From positions 1-6,685 of the forward strand of contig DATKOF010000015.1 in the NCBI GenBank assembly GCA_035524795.1: 6,685 bases of DNA, written 5' to 3'. The DNA is from DATKOF01 sp035524795 (GTDB lineage: Bacteria > Pseudomonadota > Gammaproteobacteria > Burkholderiales > SG8-41). Below the pieces are notes generated by a model. The model was not told where the DNA came from, did no database searches, and saw only the letters and a program-made list of their open reading frames with translations. The translations under genes were made by a program, and so were the position numbers. This document shows positions 1 through 5,795 of this stretch, in pieces; the first letter of the stretch is position 1; each line of letters starts with the position of its first letter.

Positions 1-34
1 AACGTAGCGCTCTACCAGGCTAAGCTACACCCCG
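1..34 (-). tRNA. tRNA-Pro, 5' half (cut by window edge)
   Basis: Read on the minus strand, the segment folds as the 5' half of a tRNA: a 7-base acceptor strand CGGGGTG, TA, a D stem GCTT/GAGC closing the loop AGCCTGGTA, a linker G, an anticodon-stem strand CTACG, and TT (positions 32-33 of the tRNA). The window ends exactly before the anticodon, so the isoacceptor cannot be read. A C as first base and this D-arm are typical of bacterial tRNA-Pro; initiator tRNA also starts with C but has a different D-arm and anticodon stem. It lies on the same strand as ispB, 67 bases after its stop. No clear promoter of its own is visible in that gap. Confidence 0.88.
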
Positions 35-64
35 AAATTCGAGTTTTGCGATTCGTCAGAAGAA

Positions 65-91
65 CCGCGTGGCCGGACCGCGCGGCCGCGG
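65..91 (-). terminator. weak GC hairpin after ispB, possible terminator
   Basis: In the ispB-tRNA gap, CCGC..GGCC (65-74, with a GT bulge) can pair with GGCCGCGG (84-91) around a 9-base loop. On the minus strand the hairpin is followed by a short T/C-rich stretch rather than a true T tract, so it is at best a weak intrinsic terminator. The ispB transcript may instead run on into the tRNA. Confidence 0.25.
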
Positions 92-101
92 GCTGGCAGC
101 A

Positions 102-1070
102 TCAGTGATCCCGCGTCACTGCAAAGGCGGCCAATTGTAGCAAACAATCCCGCTGCTTTGAATTCGGCAGCGCGACCAGCGCATCGCGCGCGACGCCGGC
201 TTCAGTCTCGGCCTGACGCCGCGTGTAGTCGAGCGCGCCGGTGCGCCGGATGGCCGCCACCACCCGCTGCAATTCGCCCAGCCCGCCGTCGCGGATCGCA
301 TCGCGCACCAGCGCCGCCTCTTCCCCGCTGCCGTGCTTGATCGCGTAAATCAACGGCAGCGTCGGCTTGCCTTCGGCCAGATCGTCGCCGACGTTTTTGC
401 CGGTCGAGGCAAGGTCGCCCGAATAGTCGAGCACGTCGTCGATCAACTGGAACGCCGTGCCGAGATGGCTGCCGTAAGCGGCCATCGCCTCCTCCTGTTC
501 GCGCGTCGCACCGCCGATGATCGCGCCGAGCCGGGCCGCCGCCTCGAACAACTTGGCGGTCTTGTAGCGGATCACCCGCAGATAGCTGTGTTCGTCGATA
601 TCGGGGTTGTGACAATTCATCAGTTGCAGCACTTCGCCCTCGGCGATCACGTTAGTCGCGTCGGCCAGTACCTGCATCACGCGCATGTTGTCGATCTCGA
701 CCATGATCTGGAACGCGCGTGAATAGACGAAATCGCCGACCAGCACGCTCGCCGCGTTGCCGAACAGCGCGTTCGCGGTGGCGTGGCCGCGCCGCAGACC
801 GGATTCATCGACGACGTCGTCGTGCAGCAGCGTCGCGGTATGGATGAATTCGACCACTGCCGCGAGCGGATAGTGATGCGCGCCGCGGTAGCCGAAAGCG
901 CCGGCCGACAGCAGCACCAGCATCGGCCGCAGCCGCTTGCCGCCGCTGCCGACGATGTACTCGGCGACCTGGCGCACCAGAGCGACGTCGGATGTCAGCC
1001 GGTCGCGGATCACCGCGTCGACAGCGCGCATGTCTTCGGCAATGAATTCTCGGATAACGGGGATCGGCAT
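102..1070 (-). CDS. ispB: Octaprenyl/polyprenyl diphosphate synthase
   Basis: Trans-long-chain prenyl diphosphate synthase (322 aa, close to the 323 aa of E. coli IspB). It extends farnesyl diphosphate with isopentenyl diphosphate units to make the ubiquinone side chain; the enzyme is cytosolic. Visible motifs are GGKRLRP (residues 43-49, diphosphate binding), the first Asp-rich motif DDVVD (84-88), the second DDVLD (211-215), followed by GDD (228-230) and K235. The residue five before the first Asp motif is Ala79; a small residue there fits a long-chain product, but the exact length (C40 in most betaproteobacteria) is inferred. The open frame continues upstream to 1415 across rplU. I chose the ATG at 1070 because family similarity starts there (MPIPVIREF) and the upstream part is antisense to rplU. 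Only a weak GCAGG lies before it. It is divergent from rplU and followed by tRNA-Pro. Confidence 0.95.
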   Translation of the reverse strand: MPIPVIREFIAEDMRAVDAVIRDRLTSDVALVRQVAEYIVGSGGKRLRPMLVLLSAGAFGYRGAHHYPLAAVVEFIHTATLLHDDVVDESGLRRGHATANALFGNAASVLVGDFVYSRAFQIMVEIDNMRVMQVLADATNVIAEGEVLQLMNCHNPDIDEHSYLRVIRYKTAKLFEAAARLGAIIGGATREQEEAMAAYGSHLGTAFQLIDDVLDYSGDLASTGKNVGDDLAEGKPTLPLIYAIKHGSGEEAALVRDAIRDGGLGELQRVVAAIRRTGALDYTRRQAETEAGVARDALVALPNSKQRDCLLQLAAFAVTRDH

Positions 1071-1099
1071 CGGAACGGCCTGCGGGCGACAACGCGCAC

Positions 1100-1128
1100 A
1101 TTGTACTACTTTGCCTCGCCCCGAAAGC
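1100..1128 (-). promoter_or_regulatory. candidate ispB promoter
   Basis: On the minus strand TACAAT (1105-1100) matches the sigma-70 -10 box at 5 of 6 bases and lies 29 bases before the ispB ATG, giving a leader of roughly 20-25 bases. The -35 region at a 17-base spacing (1128-1123, GCTTTC) is poor, so this call rests mainly on the -10 and on its place in the divergent gap. It overlaps the rplU promoter on the other strand. Confidence 0.4.
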
Positions 1129-1139
1129 TTCGGTATAAT
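1111..1139 (+). promoter_or_regulatory. sigma-70 promoter for rplU-rpmA
   Basis: TTGCCT (1111-1116, four of six consensus bases) is separated by 17 bases from a perfect TATAAT (1134-1139). Transcription would start near 1146, giving a leader of about 28 bases before the rplU ATG at 1174. The strong -10 and ideal spacing fit a heavily expressed ribosomal protein operon. Confidence 0.8.
1121..1133. repeat. palindrome in the rplU promoter spacer
   Basis: CCGAAAGCTTCGG is an inverted repeat of two 5-base arms (CCGAA/TTCGG) around AGC. It lies wholly between the -35 and -10 of the rplU promoter and covers the expected -35 area of the divergent ispB promoter. It could be an operator, or chance in a short region; no known binding site is recognised. 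Confidence 0.4.
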
Positions 1140-1173
1140 GCGCGCCTTTCGCAATCCGGTTCCGAATTTCACC

Positions 1174-1485
1174 ATGTATGCAGTGATCAGCTCCGGCGGC
1201 AAGCAATACCGCGTCACCGCTGGCGAAAAGCTCAGGGTTGAGCAGATGGCGGCCGCAGTCGGCAGCGAAATCGTGCTCGACCAGGTATTGATGATCGCCG
1301 ACGGCGAGCAGGTCGCGCTCGGCACGCCGCTGGTCGCCGGCGCCGCGGTCACGGCGAGGGTCGTCGCGCACGGCCGCGGCGACAAGGTGCAGATTTTCAA
1401 GATGCGGCGCCGCAAGCATTACCGCAAGTCGCAGGGGCACCGCCAAAACTTCACCGAGATCGAAATTCTCGGCATCAGGCACTAA
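1174..1485 (+). CDS. rplU: 50S ribosomal protein L21
   Basis: Component of the large ribosomal subunit that binds 23S rRNA. The 103-aa length equals that of E. coli L21. The start MYAVISSGGKQYRV, the central VLMIADGE, and the basic C-terminal block with VAHGRGDKV and RRRKHYRKSQGHRQ are the family signature. The frame is open upstream to 937, but similarity begins at the ATG at 1174, which also lies just after the strong promoter. The leader shows no Shine-Dalgarno sequence, unlike the next gene. It is followed after 12 bases by rpmA, with which it is surely co-transcribed. Confidence 0.97.
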   Translation: MYAVISSGGKQYRVTAGEKLRVEQMAAAVGSEIVLDQVLMIADGEQVALGTPLVAGAAVTARVVAHGRGDKVQIFKMRRRKHYRKSQGHRQNFTEIEILGIRH

Positions 1486-1489
1486 GGAG
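1484..1489 (+). promoter_or_regulatory. strong ribosome binding site of rpmA
   Basis: AAGGAG sits 8 bases before the rpmA ATG and overlaps the TAA stop of rplU. It is the only clear Shine-Dalgarno sequence of the genes in this window and suggests translational coupling of L27 to L21. Confidence 0.85.
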
Positions 1490-1497
1490 CGGCAACC

Positions 1498-1755
1498 ATG
1501 GCGCATAAAAAAGCAGGCGGCAGTTCGCGCAACGGCCGCGATTCCCAGGCCAAGCGGCTCGGCGTCAAGACGTTCGGCGGCGAAACCGTCGCCGCCGGCA
1601 GCATCATCGTGCGCCAGCGCGGCACCCAGGTGCGTCCCGGCGTCAACGTCGGCATCGGTCGCGACCACACGCTGTTCGCGCTTGCCGCAGGCCGCGTTGA
1701 GTTCACCGCCAAGGGGCCGGGCAACAGGAAAACCGTCAACGTCGTCCCTGCGTAG
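1498..1755 (+). CDS. rpmA: 50S ribosomal protein L27
   Basis: Large-subunit ribosomal protein (85 aa, as in E. coli) whose N-terminal tail reaches the peptidyl transferase centre. The tail AHKKAGGSSRNGRDS directly follows the initiator Met, so there is no processed N-terminal extension of the Firmicutes kind. The rest (RLGVKTFGGE, IIVRQRGT, the G-rich VGIGRDHTLFAL) is standard. It forms an operon with rplU and is followed 25 bases later by a strong intrinsic terminator. Confidence 0.97.
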   Translation: MAHKKAGGSSRNGRDSQAKRLGVKTFGGETVAAGSIIVRQRGTQVRPGVNVGIGRDHTLFALAAGRVEFTAKGPGNRKTVNVVPA

Positions 1756-1776
1756 CCCTTTTCATCCGAACCGACG

Positions 1777-1809
1777 AAAAGCCCTGTCGCAGTCCGACAG
1801 GGCTTTTTT
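1777..1809 (+). terminator. intrinsic terminator after rpmA
   Basis: A perfect 9-bp stem GCCCTGTCG (1781-1789)/CGACAGGGC (1795-1803) encloses the loop CAGTC and is followed by six T (1804-1809), then G and TTT. AAAA at 1777-1780 can extend the stem by pairing with the T run. It would end the rplU-rpmA transcript, yet it lies only 18 bases before the obgE start codon. The A tract on the left is short, so efficient use in the reverse direction is less likely. Confidence 0.93.
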
Positions 1810-1827
1810 GTTTACGAAAGCCCGGGC

Positions 1828-2871
1828 ATGAAATTCATCGACGAAGCGATCATCGAAGCGCACGCCGGCGACGGCGGCGACGGCGCGTGCTCGTTCCGTC
1901 GCGAAAAGTTCGTGCCGCGCGGCGGACCCGACGGCGGCGACGGCGGCCGCGGCGGCAGCATCTACGCGATCGCCGACCGCAACATCAACACGCTGGTGGA
2001 TTACCGCTACGCGCGCATCCACCGCGCCGGCAACGGCGAGTCCGGCCGCGGCGCCGACTGCAACGGCCGCGGTGCCGACGACGTCATGCTGCGGGTGCCG
2101 GTCGGCACCGTGATCAGCGATGCCGACAGCGGGGAAATCGTCGCCGACCTCGCCGCGCACGAACAGCGCGCGCTGCTGGCGCAGGGCGGTGCCGGCGGCC
2201 TCGGCAATCTCAATTTCAAATCGAGCACCAACCGCGCGCCGCGCCAGTTCACGCGCGGCGCGGCCGGCGAATCGCGCCGGCTCAGATTCGAACTCAAGGT
2301 GCTCGCCGACGTCGGGCTACTCGGCATGCCGAACGCCGGTAAATCGACGCTGATCCGCGCAGTGTCGGCGGCGCGGCCGAAGGTCGCCGACTATCCGTTC
2401 ACGACGCTGCACCCGAGCCTCGGTGTGGTGCGCGTCGACCATGACCGCAGCTTCGTAATCGCCGACATTCCGGGACTGATTGAAGGCGCCGCCGAAGGCG
2501 CCGGACTCGGCCATCAGTTCCTGCGCCACCTCGCGCGCACGCGGCTGCTGCTGCACATCGTCGATCTCGCGCCGTTCGATCCCGCCGCCGACCCGGTCGC
2601 CGAGGCGCGGGCGCTCGTCAATGAGCTGAAAAAATACGATCCGGCGCTTTACGCAAAACCGCGCTGGCTGGTGCTGAACAAGGTCGATCTGCTGGCGGAA
2701 CAAGACCGCAGTGCGCTGGCCGCGCGATTCGTCCGGGAGTTGGGCTGGCAGGGCAAAAGCTTTATCATCTCGGCGCTGACCGGTGAAGGCTGCCGGGAGC
2801 TGACCTACGCGGTGATGGAATATCTGGAACAGCACGTCGCGGACGATACACCACAAGATCAGACGCAATGA
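1828..2871 (+). CDS. obgE: GTPase Obg/CgtA, ribosome assembly
   Basis: Essential Obg-family GTPase (347 aa) that binds the 50S subunit and takes part in its late assembly and in the stringent response. The glycine-rich Obg fold covers about residues 1-158 (GDGGDG and GGPDGGDGGRGG near residues 14-43; QGGAGGLGN at 119-127; KSSTNRAPRQ at 131-140). The G domain follows: G1 GMPNAGKS (166-173), G2 FTTLHP (191-196), G3 DIPG (213-216), G4 NKVD (284-287), G5 SAL (315-317). The C-terminal tail is short. The ATG at 1828 gives the conserved start MKFIDEA. No good Shine-Dalgarno sequence precedes it (GAAAG at best). It overlaps proB by 4 bases. Its transcription is puzzling because a strong terminator lies directly upstream. 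Confidence 0.97.
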   Translation: MKFIDEAIIEAHAGDGGDGACSFRREKFVPRGGPDGGDGGRGGSIYAIADRNINTLVDYRYARIHRAGNGESGRGADCNGRGADDVMLRVPVGTVISDADSGEIVADLAAHEQRALLAQGGAGGLGNLNFKSSTNRAPRQFTRGAAGESRRLRFELKVLADVGLLGMPNAGKSTLIRAVSAARPKVADYPFTTLHPSLGVVRVDHDRSFVIADIPGLIEGAAEGAGLGHQFLRHLARTRLLLHIVDLAPFDPAADPVAEARALVNELKKYDPALYAKPRWLVLNKVDLLAEQDRSALAARFVRELGWQGKSFIISALTGEGCRELTYAVMEYLEQHVADDTPQDQTQ

Positions 2872-4001
2872 CCTCTTCCGCCACGATTTCCGAACTCGTC
2901 CACGCGCGCCGCCTCGTCGTCAAGGTCGGCAGCAGCCTGGTCACCGACCACGGCCGCGGCATCGACGCCGCCGCGCTCGCGCGCTGGGCGGAACAGGTCG
3001 CCGAACTGCGCAGGCTCGAACGCGAAGTGGTGCTGGTGTCGAGCGGCGCAATCGCCGAAGGCGTGCAGCGGCTGGGCTGGAAAAAACGTCCGCGCGCGTT
3101 GCATGAACTGCAGGCCGCCGCCGCGGTCGGCCAGATGGGGCTGATCGAGGTCTACGAATCGTGCTTCCGCCGGCACGGCCTGCTGACCTCGCAGATCCTG
3201 CTGACGCACGAAGACCTGACCGACCGCAGGCGCTACCTGAACGCGCGCTCGACGCTGCGCACGCTGCTCGGCTTCGGCGTGATCCCGATCATCAACGAAA
3301 ACGACACCGTCGCGACCGACGAGATACGCTTCGGCGACAACGACACGCTGGCCGCGCTGGTCACCAACCTGATCGAGGCCGACGCGTTGATGATCCTGAC
3401 CGACCAGGACGGCCTTTACTCGACCGATCCGCGCAAGGACCGCGCGGCGACGCTGATCCCGCAGGCGCGCGCCGACGATTCCGATCTCGAGAAAATTGCG
3501 GGCGGCGCCAGCGGCGCGGTCGGCACCGGCGGCATGCTGACCAAGGTGCGCGCGGCGCAGCGCGCGGCGCGCAGCGGCGCGCATACCGTGATCGCCTCCG
3601 GCTTCGAACCCGACGTGCTGGTGCGCCTCGCGCACGGCGAACGCGTCGGCACGCTGCTGACCGCGCAGACCCAGACGCTGGCAGCGCGCAAGCAGTGGCT
3701 GGCCGACCAGTTGCAGGTGCGCGGCCGGCTGACGCTCGACGCCGGCGCGGTCAGGGCGCTGTCCGAGGACGGCAAGAGCCTGCTGCCGATCGGCGTGCAC
3801 GAAGTCAGCGGCGAGTTCGAACGCGGCGAGGTCGTCGGCTGCTGCGACGAGCAGGGACGGGAAATCGCGCGCGGGCTGGTCAATTACAGCGCGGCCGAAA
3901 CGCGCCGCATTCTGCGCGCGCCGACTGCGGAGATCGAAGCCAGGCTCGGCTATATCGACGAGCCGGAGCTGATCCACCGCGACAATCTGGTGCTGATCTG
4001 A
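2868..4001 (+). CDS. proB: Glutamate 5-kinase with PUA domain
   Basis: Phosphorylates glutamate to glutamyl 5-phosphate, the first and feedback-controlled step of proline synthesis in the cytosol. The 377-aa length matches two-domain ProB. The amino-acid-kinase domain (about 13-265) shows VVKVGSSLV (17-25), VSSGAIAEG (57-65), PIINENDTV (140-148), FGDNDTLAALV (155-165), LTDQDGLY (177-184) and GTGGMLTK (219-226, with the lysine of the nucleotide site). The PUA domain spans about 284-360. The ATG overlaps the obgE stop (ATGA), so translation is probably coupled; no good Shine-Dalgarno is seen. proA is not adjacent, and the frame after proB is occupied by convergent genes. Confidence 0.96.
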   Translation: MTSSATISELVHARRLVVKVGSSLVTDHGRGIDAAALARWAEQVAELRRLEREVVLVSSGAIAEGVQRLGWKKRPRALHELQAAAAVGQMGLIEVYESCFRRHGLLTSQILLTHEDLTDRRRYLNARSTLRTLLGFGVIPIINENDTVATDEIRFGDNDTLAALVTNLIEADALMILTDQDGLYSTDPRKDRAATLIPQARADDSDLEKIAGGASGAVGTGGMLTKVRAAQRAARSGAHTVIASGFEPDVLVRLAHGERVGTLLTAQTQTLAARKQWLADQLQVRGRLTLDAGAVRALSEDGKSLLPIGVHEVSGEFERGEVVGCCDEQGREIARGLVNYSAAETRRILRAPTAEIEARLGYIDEPELIHRDNLVLI

Positions 4002-4011
4002 CGCTCCCGTC

Positions 4012-4059
4012 CGGAACACCGCGGTGCGTTTCCGTTCGCGGCTGCTCCGTGATCAGCCG
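4012..4059. other. convergent gap between proB and dipZ, weak hairpins
   Basis: The 51-base gap between the two stop codons holds a palindrome CACCGCGGTG (4017-4026) that can be extended by CGGAA/TTCCG (4012-4016/4030-4034). A second stem, CGGCTG/CAGCCG (4039-4044/4054-4059), runs over the dipZ stop. Neither is followed by a T tract on either strand. They may act as weak terminators or RNA 3'-end stabilisers for the convergent transcripts; this is inferred from position only. Confidence 0.3.
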
Positions 4060-5765
4060 AAGGTGAACGCAAACGCCTGCACGCCGGGATCGAGAAACCG
4101 GATTTCGAATGTGCGGTCCCTGACCCCGCCCTGCTGCCGGATCAACTGATAAAGACGGTGATCGCTGACCACGCCGCGCCCCTGCGCATCGCTGTCCATG
4201 CCGTGATCAGCGCCGGGCGGCGCGCCATCAAGCGTCACTTCAAACCGCAGTGGCCGGCCGGCGGCGGCCGGCCCCAGCACCAGATGCAAATCGCGCGCAT
4301 GGAAACGGAAGGCGATGCTTCCCGGCGCCGCCGTCAACGTCGCGTGTTCCGCGCCGACGTTCCAGCTCCCGGTCAGCCCCCATTGATTGAGTTTCAACTG
4401 CCCCGGCAACCGATAGCGGCCGATACCATCCGCGGCACCCCCCCCCGGCGAAGCGAAACCGCGCGCGCGGGCGTAGCCGAGATAGGTCTCCGGCGAAGCA
4501 CGGTCTTCCTGATCCGCCGCTGCCAGCGCACCGCCGGCGTTAACCGCAGCCGGCTGCGTCGGCAGGAGGCTGCTGCCGCGTTCGCGCAGCAATTGCTGGA
4601 TCACGCGCTCCGATTCTGCATATTCCCCTTCGCCGAAATGATGGTGGCGGATGCGTCCTTCGGCGTCAATGAAGTAATGCGCCGGCCAGTAGTGGTTGCC
4701 GAACGCGTTCCAGATCGCGTAATTGTTGTCGAGCGCGACCGGGTAGGCGATGCCGAGTTCGCGCACCGCGTTGGTGACGTTGCCCAGATCCTTCTCGAAT
4801 GCGAATTCCGGCGCATGCACGCCGATCGCCACCAGGCCGGCGTCCCTGTATTTTTCGGCCCACGCTTTCACGTACGGCAGCGTGCGCAGGCAGTTGATGC
4901 ATGAATAAGTCCAGAAATCGATCAGCACCACCCTGCCGCGCAACGCCTCGCGCGTCAGCGGCGGCGAGTTAAGCCACGCCACCGCGCCGTCGAGCGCCGG
5001 CAGCGGCCCCTCATCGGCGAGCATCGCCTGTTCTTTGGTGGTCGCCAGCGCTGGCGCGTGCAGCATATTGATCAACCGCTGTTCGAGCGTGGCGGTGCTG
5101 GCGGCAGAGATGCGCGTCAGCAGGCTGCGATCCCAGCCGAACGCGATGACGGCGACACCGCACAGCACGGCAATGCCGAGCCCGCGCCGCACCCAGACAT
5201 CCGCGCCCAGATAGCGTTTCAGCGTGCCGAGCAGCCGTCCGCCGGCGGCCAGCGCCAGCGCCAGCGAGGTCGCTGCGCCCAGCGCATAAACCAGCAGCAG
5301 TACCGAGGTTTTAGCACTGGCGCCGCTCAGTGCCGCGCCGGTCAGCACCAGGCCGAGGATCGGTCCGGCGCACGGCGCCCACAGCAGGCCGGTCGCGACG
5401 CCGAGCAGAAACGAACGGCCCGGGCCGGCCGCTCCGGAGGTCTGCGCCAGCCGTCCGCCCAGTGCCGCAAACGGATGCAGCAGTTTTTCCGCGAACCGCG
5501 GCGACAACAGCGTCAGCGCGAACAGCGCGAGCAGCGCCAGCGCCACGATGCGCCCGTACTGGTTGGCCTGCGCCGCCCACGCACCACCGGCCACCGCAAT
5601 CGTCGCCACGCCGGCGAAAGTCACCGCCATGCCGGCCAGCAACGGCAGCCCGCTGCGGCCGAACGGCTCGTCGGATCTGGCAAAAACGAACGGCAGCACC
5701 GGCAATATGCACGGGCTCAGTATGGTCAGCGCGCCGGCCAGATAGGCGAGAATCCAGAGCGTCAT
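4053..5765 (-). CDS. dipZ: DipZ-type thiol-disulfide transporter (CcdA + thioredoxin)
   Basis: Membrane protein of 570 aa expected to carry reducing equivalents from cytosolic thioredoxin across the inner membrane to its own periplasmic domain. The N-terminal CcdA part has about six helices (near 3-27, 39-63, 71-88, 117-143, 152-174, 194-212) and the paired cysteines C19 (SPCILPVLP) and C132 (WAPCAGP). A thioredoxin/TlpA-like domain spans about 250-395, with FWTYSCINCLRTLP (active site C289-I-N-C292) and a probable cis-Pro at 361 (YWPAHYFID). The C-terminal DipZ-family beta domain spans about 425-570 (ETYLGYARARGFASPG, FRFHARDLHLVLGP, RTFEIRFLDPGVQAFAF). The Mycobacterium DipZ has the same layout. 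The ATG at 5765 gives a natural first helix; its Shine-Dalgarno is weak. It lies 30 bases after cfa, so a shared transcript is likely. A run of nine G occurs at residues 440-443. The substrate is unknown; cytochrome c maturation is only one possibility. Confidence 0.9.
   Translation of the reverse strand: MTLWILAYLAGALTILSPCILPVLPFVFARSDEPFGRSGLPLLAGMAVTFAGVATIAVAGGAWAAQANQYGRIVALALLALFALTLLSPRFAEKLLHPFAALGGRLAQTSGAAGPGRSFLLGVATGLLWAPCAGPILGLVLTGAALSGASAKTSVLLLVYALGAATSLALALAAGGRLLGTLKRYLGADVWVRRGLGIAVLCGVAVIAFGWDRSLLTRISAASTATLEQRLINMLHAPALATTKEQAMLADEGPLPALDGAVAWLNSPPLTREALRGRVVLIDFWTYSCINCLRTLPYVKAWAEKYRDAGLVAIGVHAPEFAFEKDLGNVTNAVRELGIAYPVALDNNYAIWNAFGNHYWPAHYFIDAEGRIRHHHFGEGEYAESERVIQQLLRERGSSLLPTQPAAVNAGGALAAADQEDRASPETYLGYARARGFASPGGGAADGIGRYRLPGQLKLNQWGLTGSWNVGAEHATLTAAPGSIAFRFHARDLHLVLGPAAAGRPLRFEVTLDGAPPGADHGMDSDAQGRGVVSDHRLYQLIRQQGGVRDRTFEIRFLDPGVQAFAFTFG
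4438..4446 (-). repeat. nine-base G tract inside dipZ
   Basis: Nine C in a row on the plus strand (nine G in the coding strand) encode the glycines after Pro440, at the junction of the linker and the C-terminal domain. Loss of one G would bring a TGA about 15 codons on; gain of one would reach a TGA after about 60 codons. The frame as given is intact. It is a plausible slippage site, and also a classic place for sequencing errors. Confidence 0.75.
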
Positions 5766-5795
5766 GCCGATTCAGTCGCCGCCGGCGGCCGATCC

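Noticed and set aside
1071..1415. N-terminal extension of ispB by 115 codons
   Set aside because: It runs antisense through rplU and the promoter region and has no family similarity; IspB proteins begin near the ATG at 1070.
1867..1956. GGCGGCGAC-rich repeats at the start of obgE
   Set aside because: They encode the conserved glycine-rich loops of the Obg fold and are not an independent repeat element.
3545..3590. Low-complexity GCGCGGCGC stretch in proB
   Set aside because: It encodes an Ala/Arg-rich helix in a normal ProB alignment position; it reflects GC-rich codon use.
2859..4019. 386-codon open frame on the minus strand opposite proB
   Set aside because: The plus strand is an unmistakable ProB; long antisense frames are expected in GC-rich coding DNA, and this one shows no recognisable domain and a biased, shadow-like composition.
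4002..4052. Possible missing proA or broken gene after proB
   Set aside because: The gap is only 51 bases and holds no proA remnant; proB next to obgE without proA is usual in betaproteobacteria.
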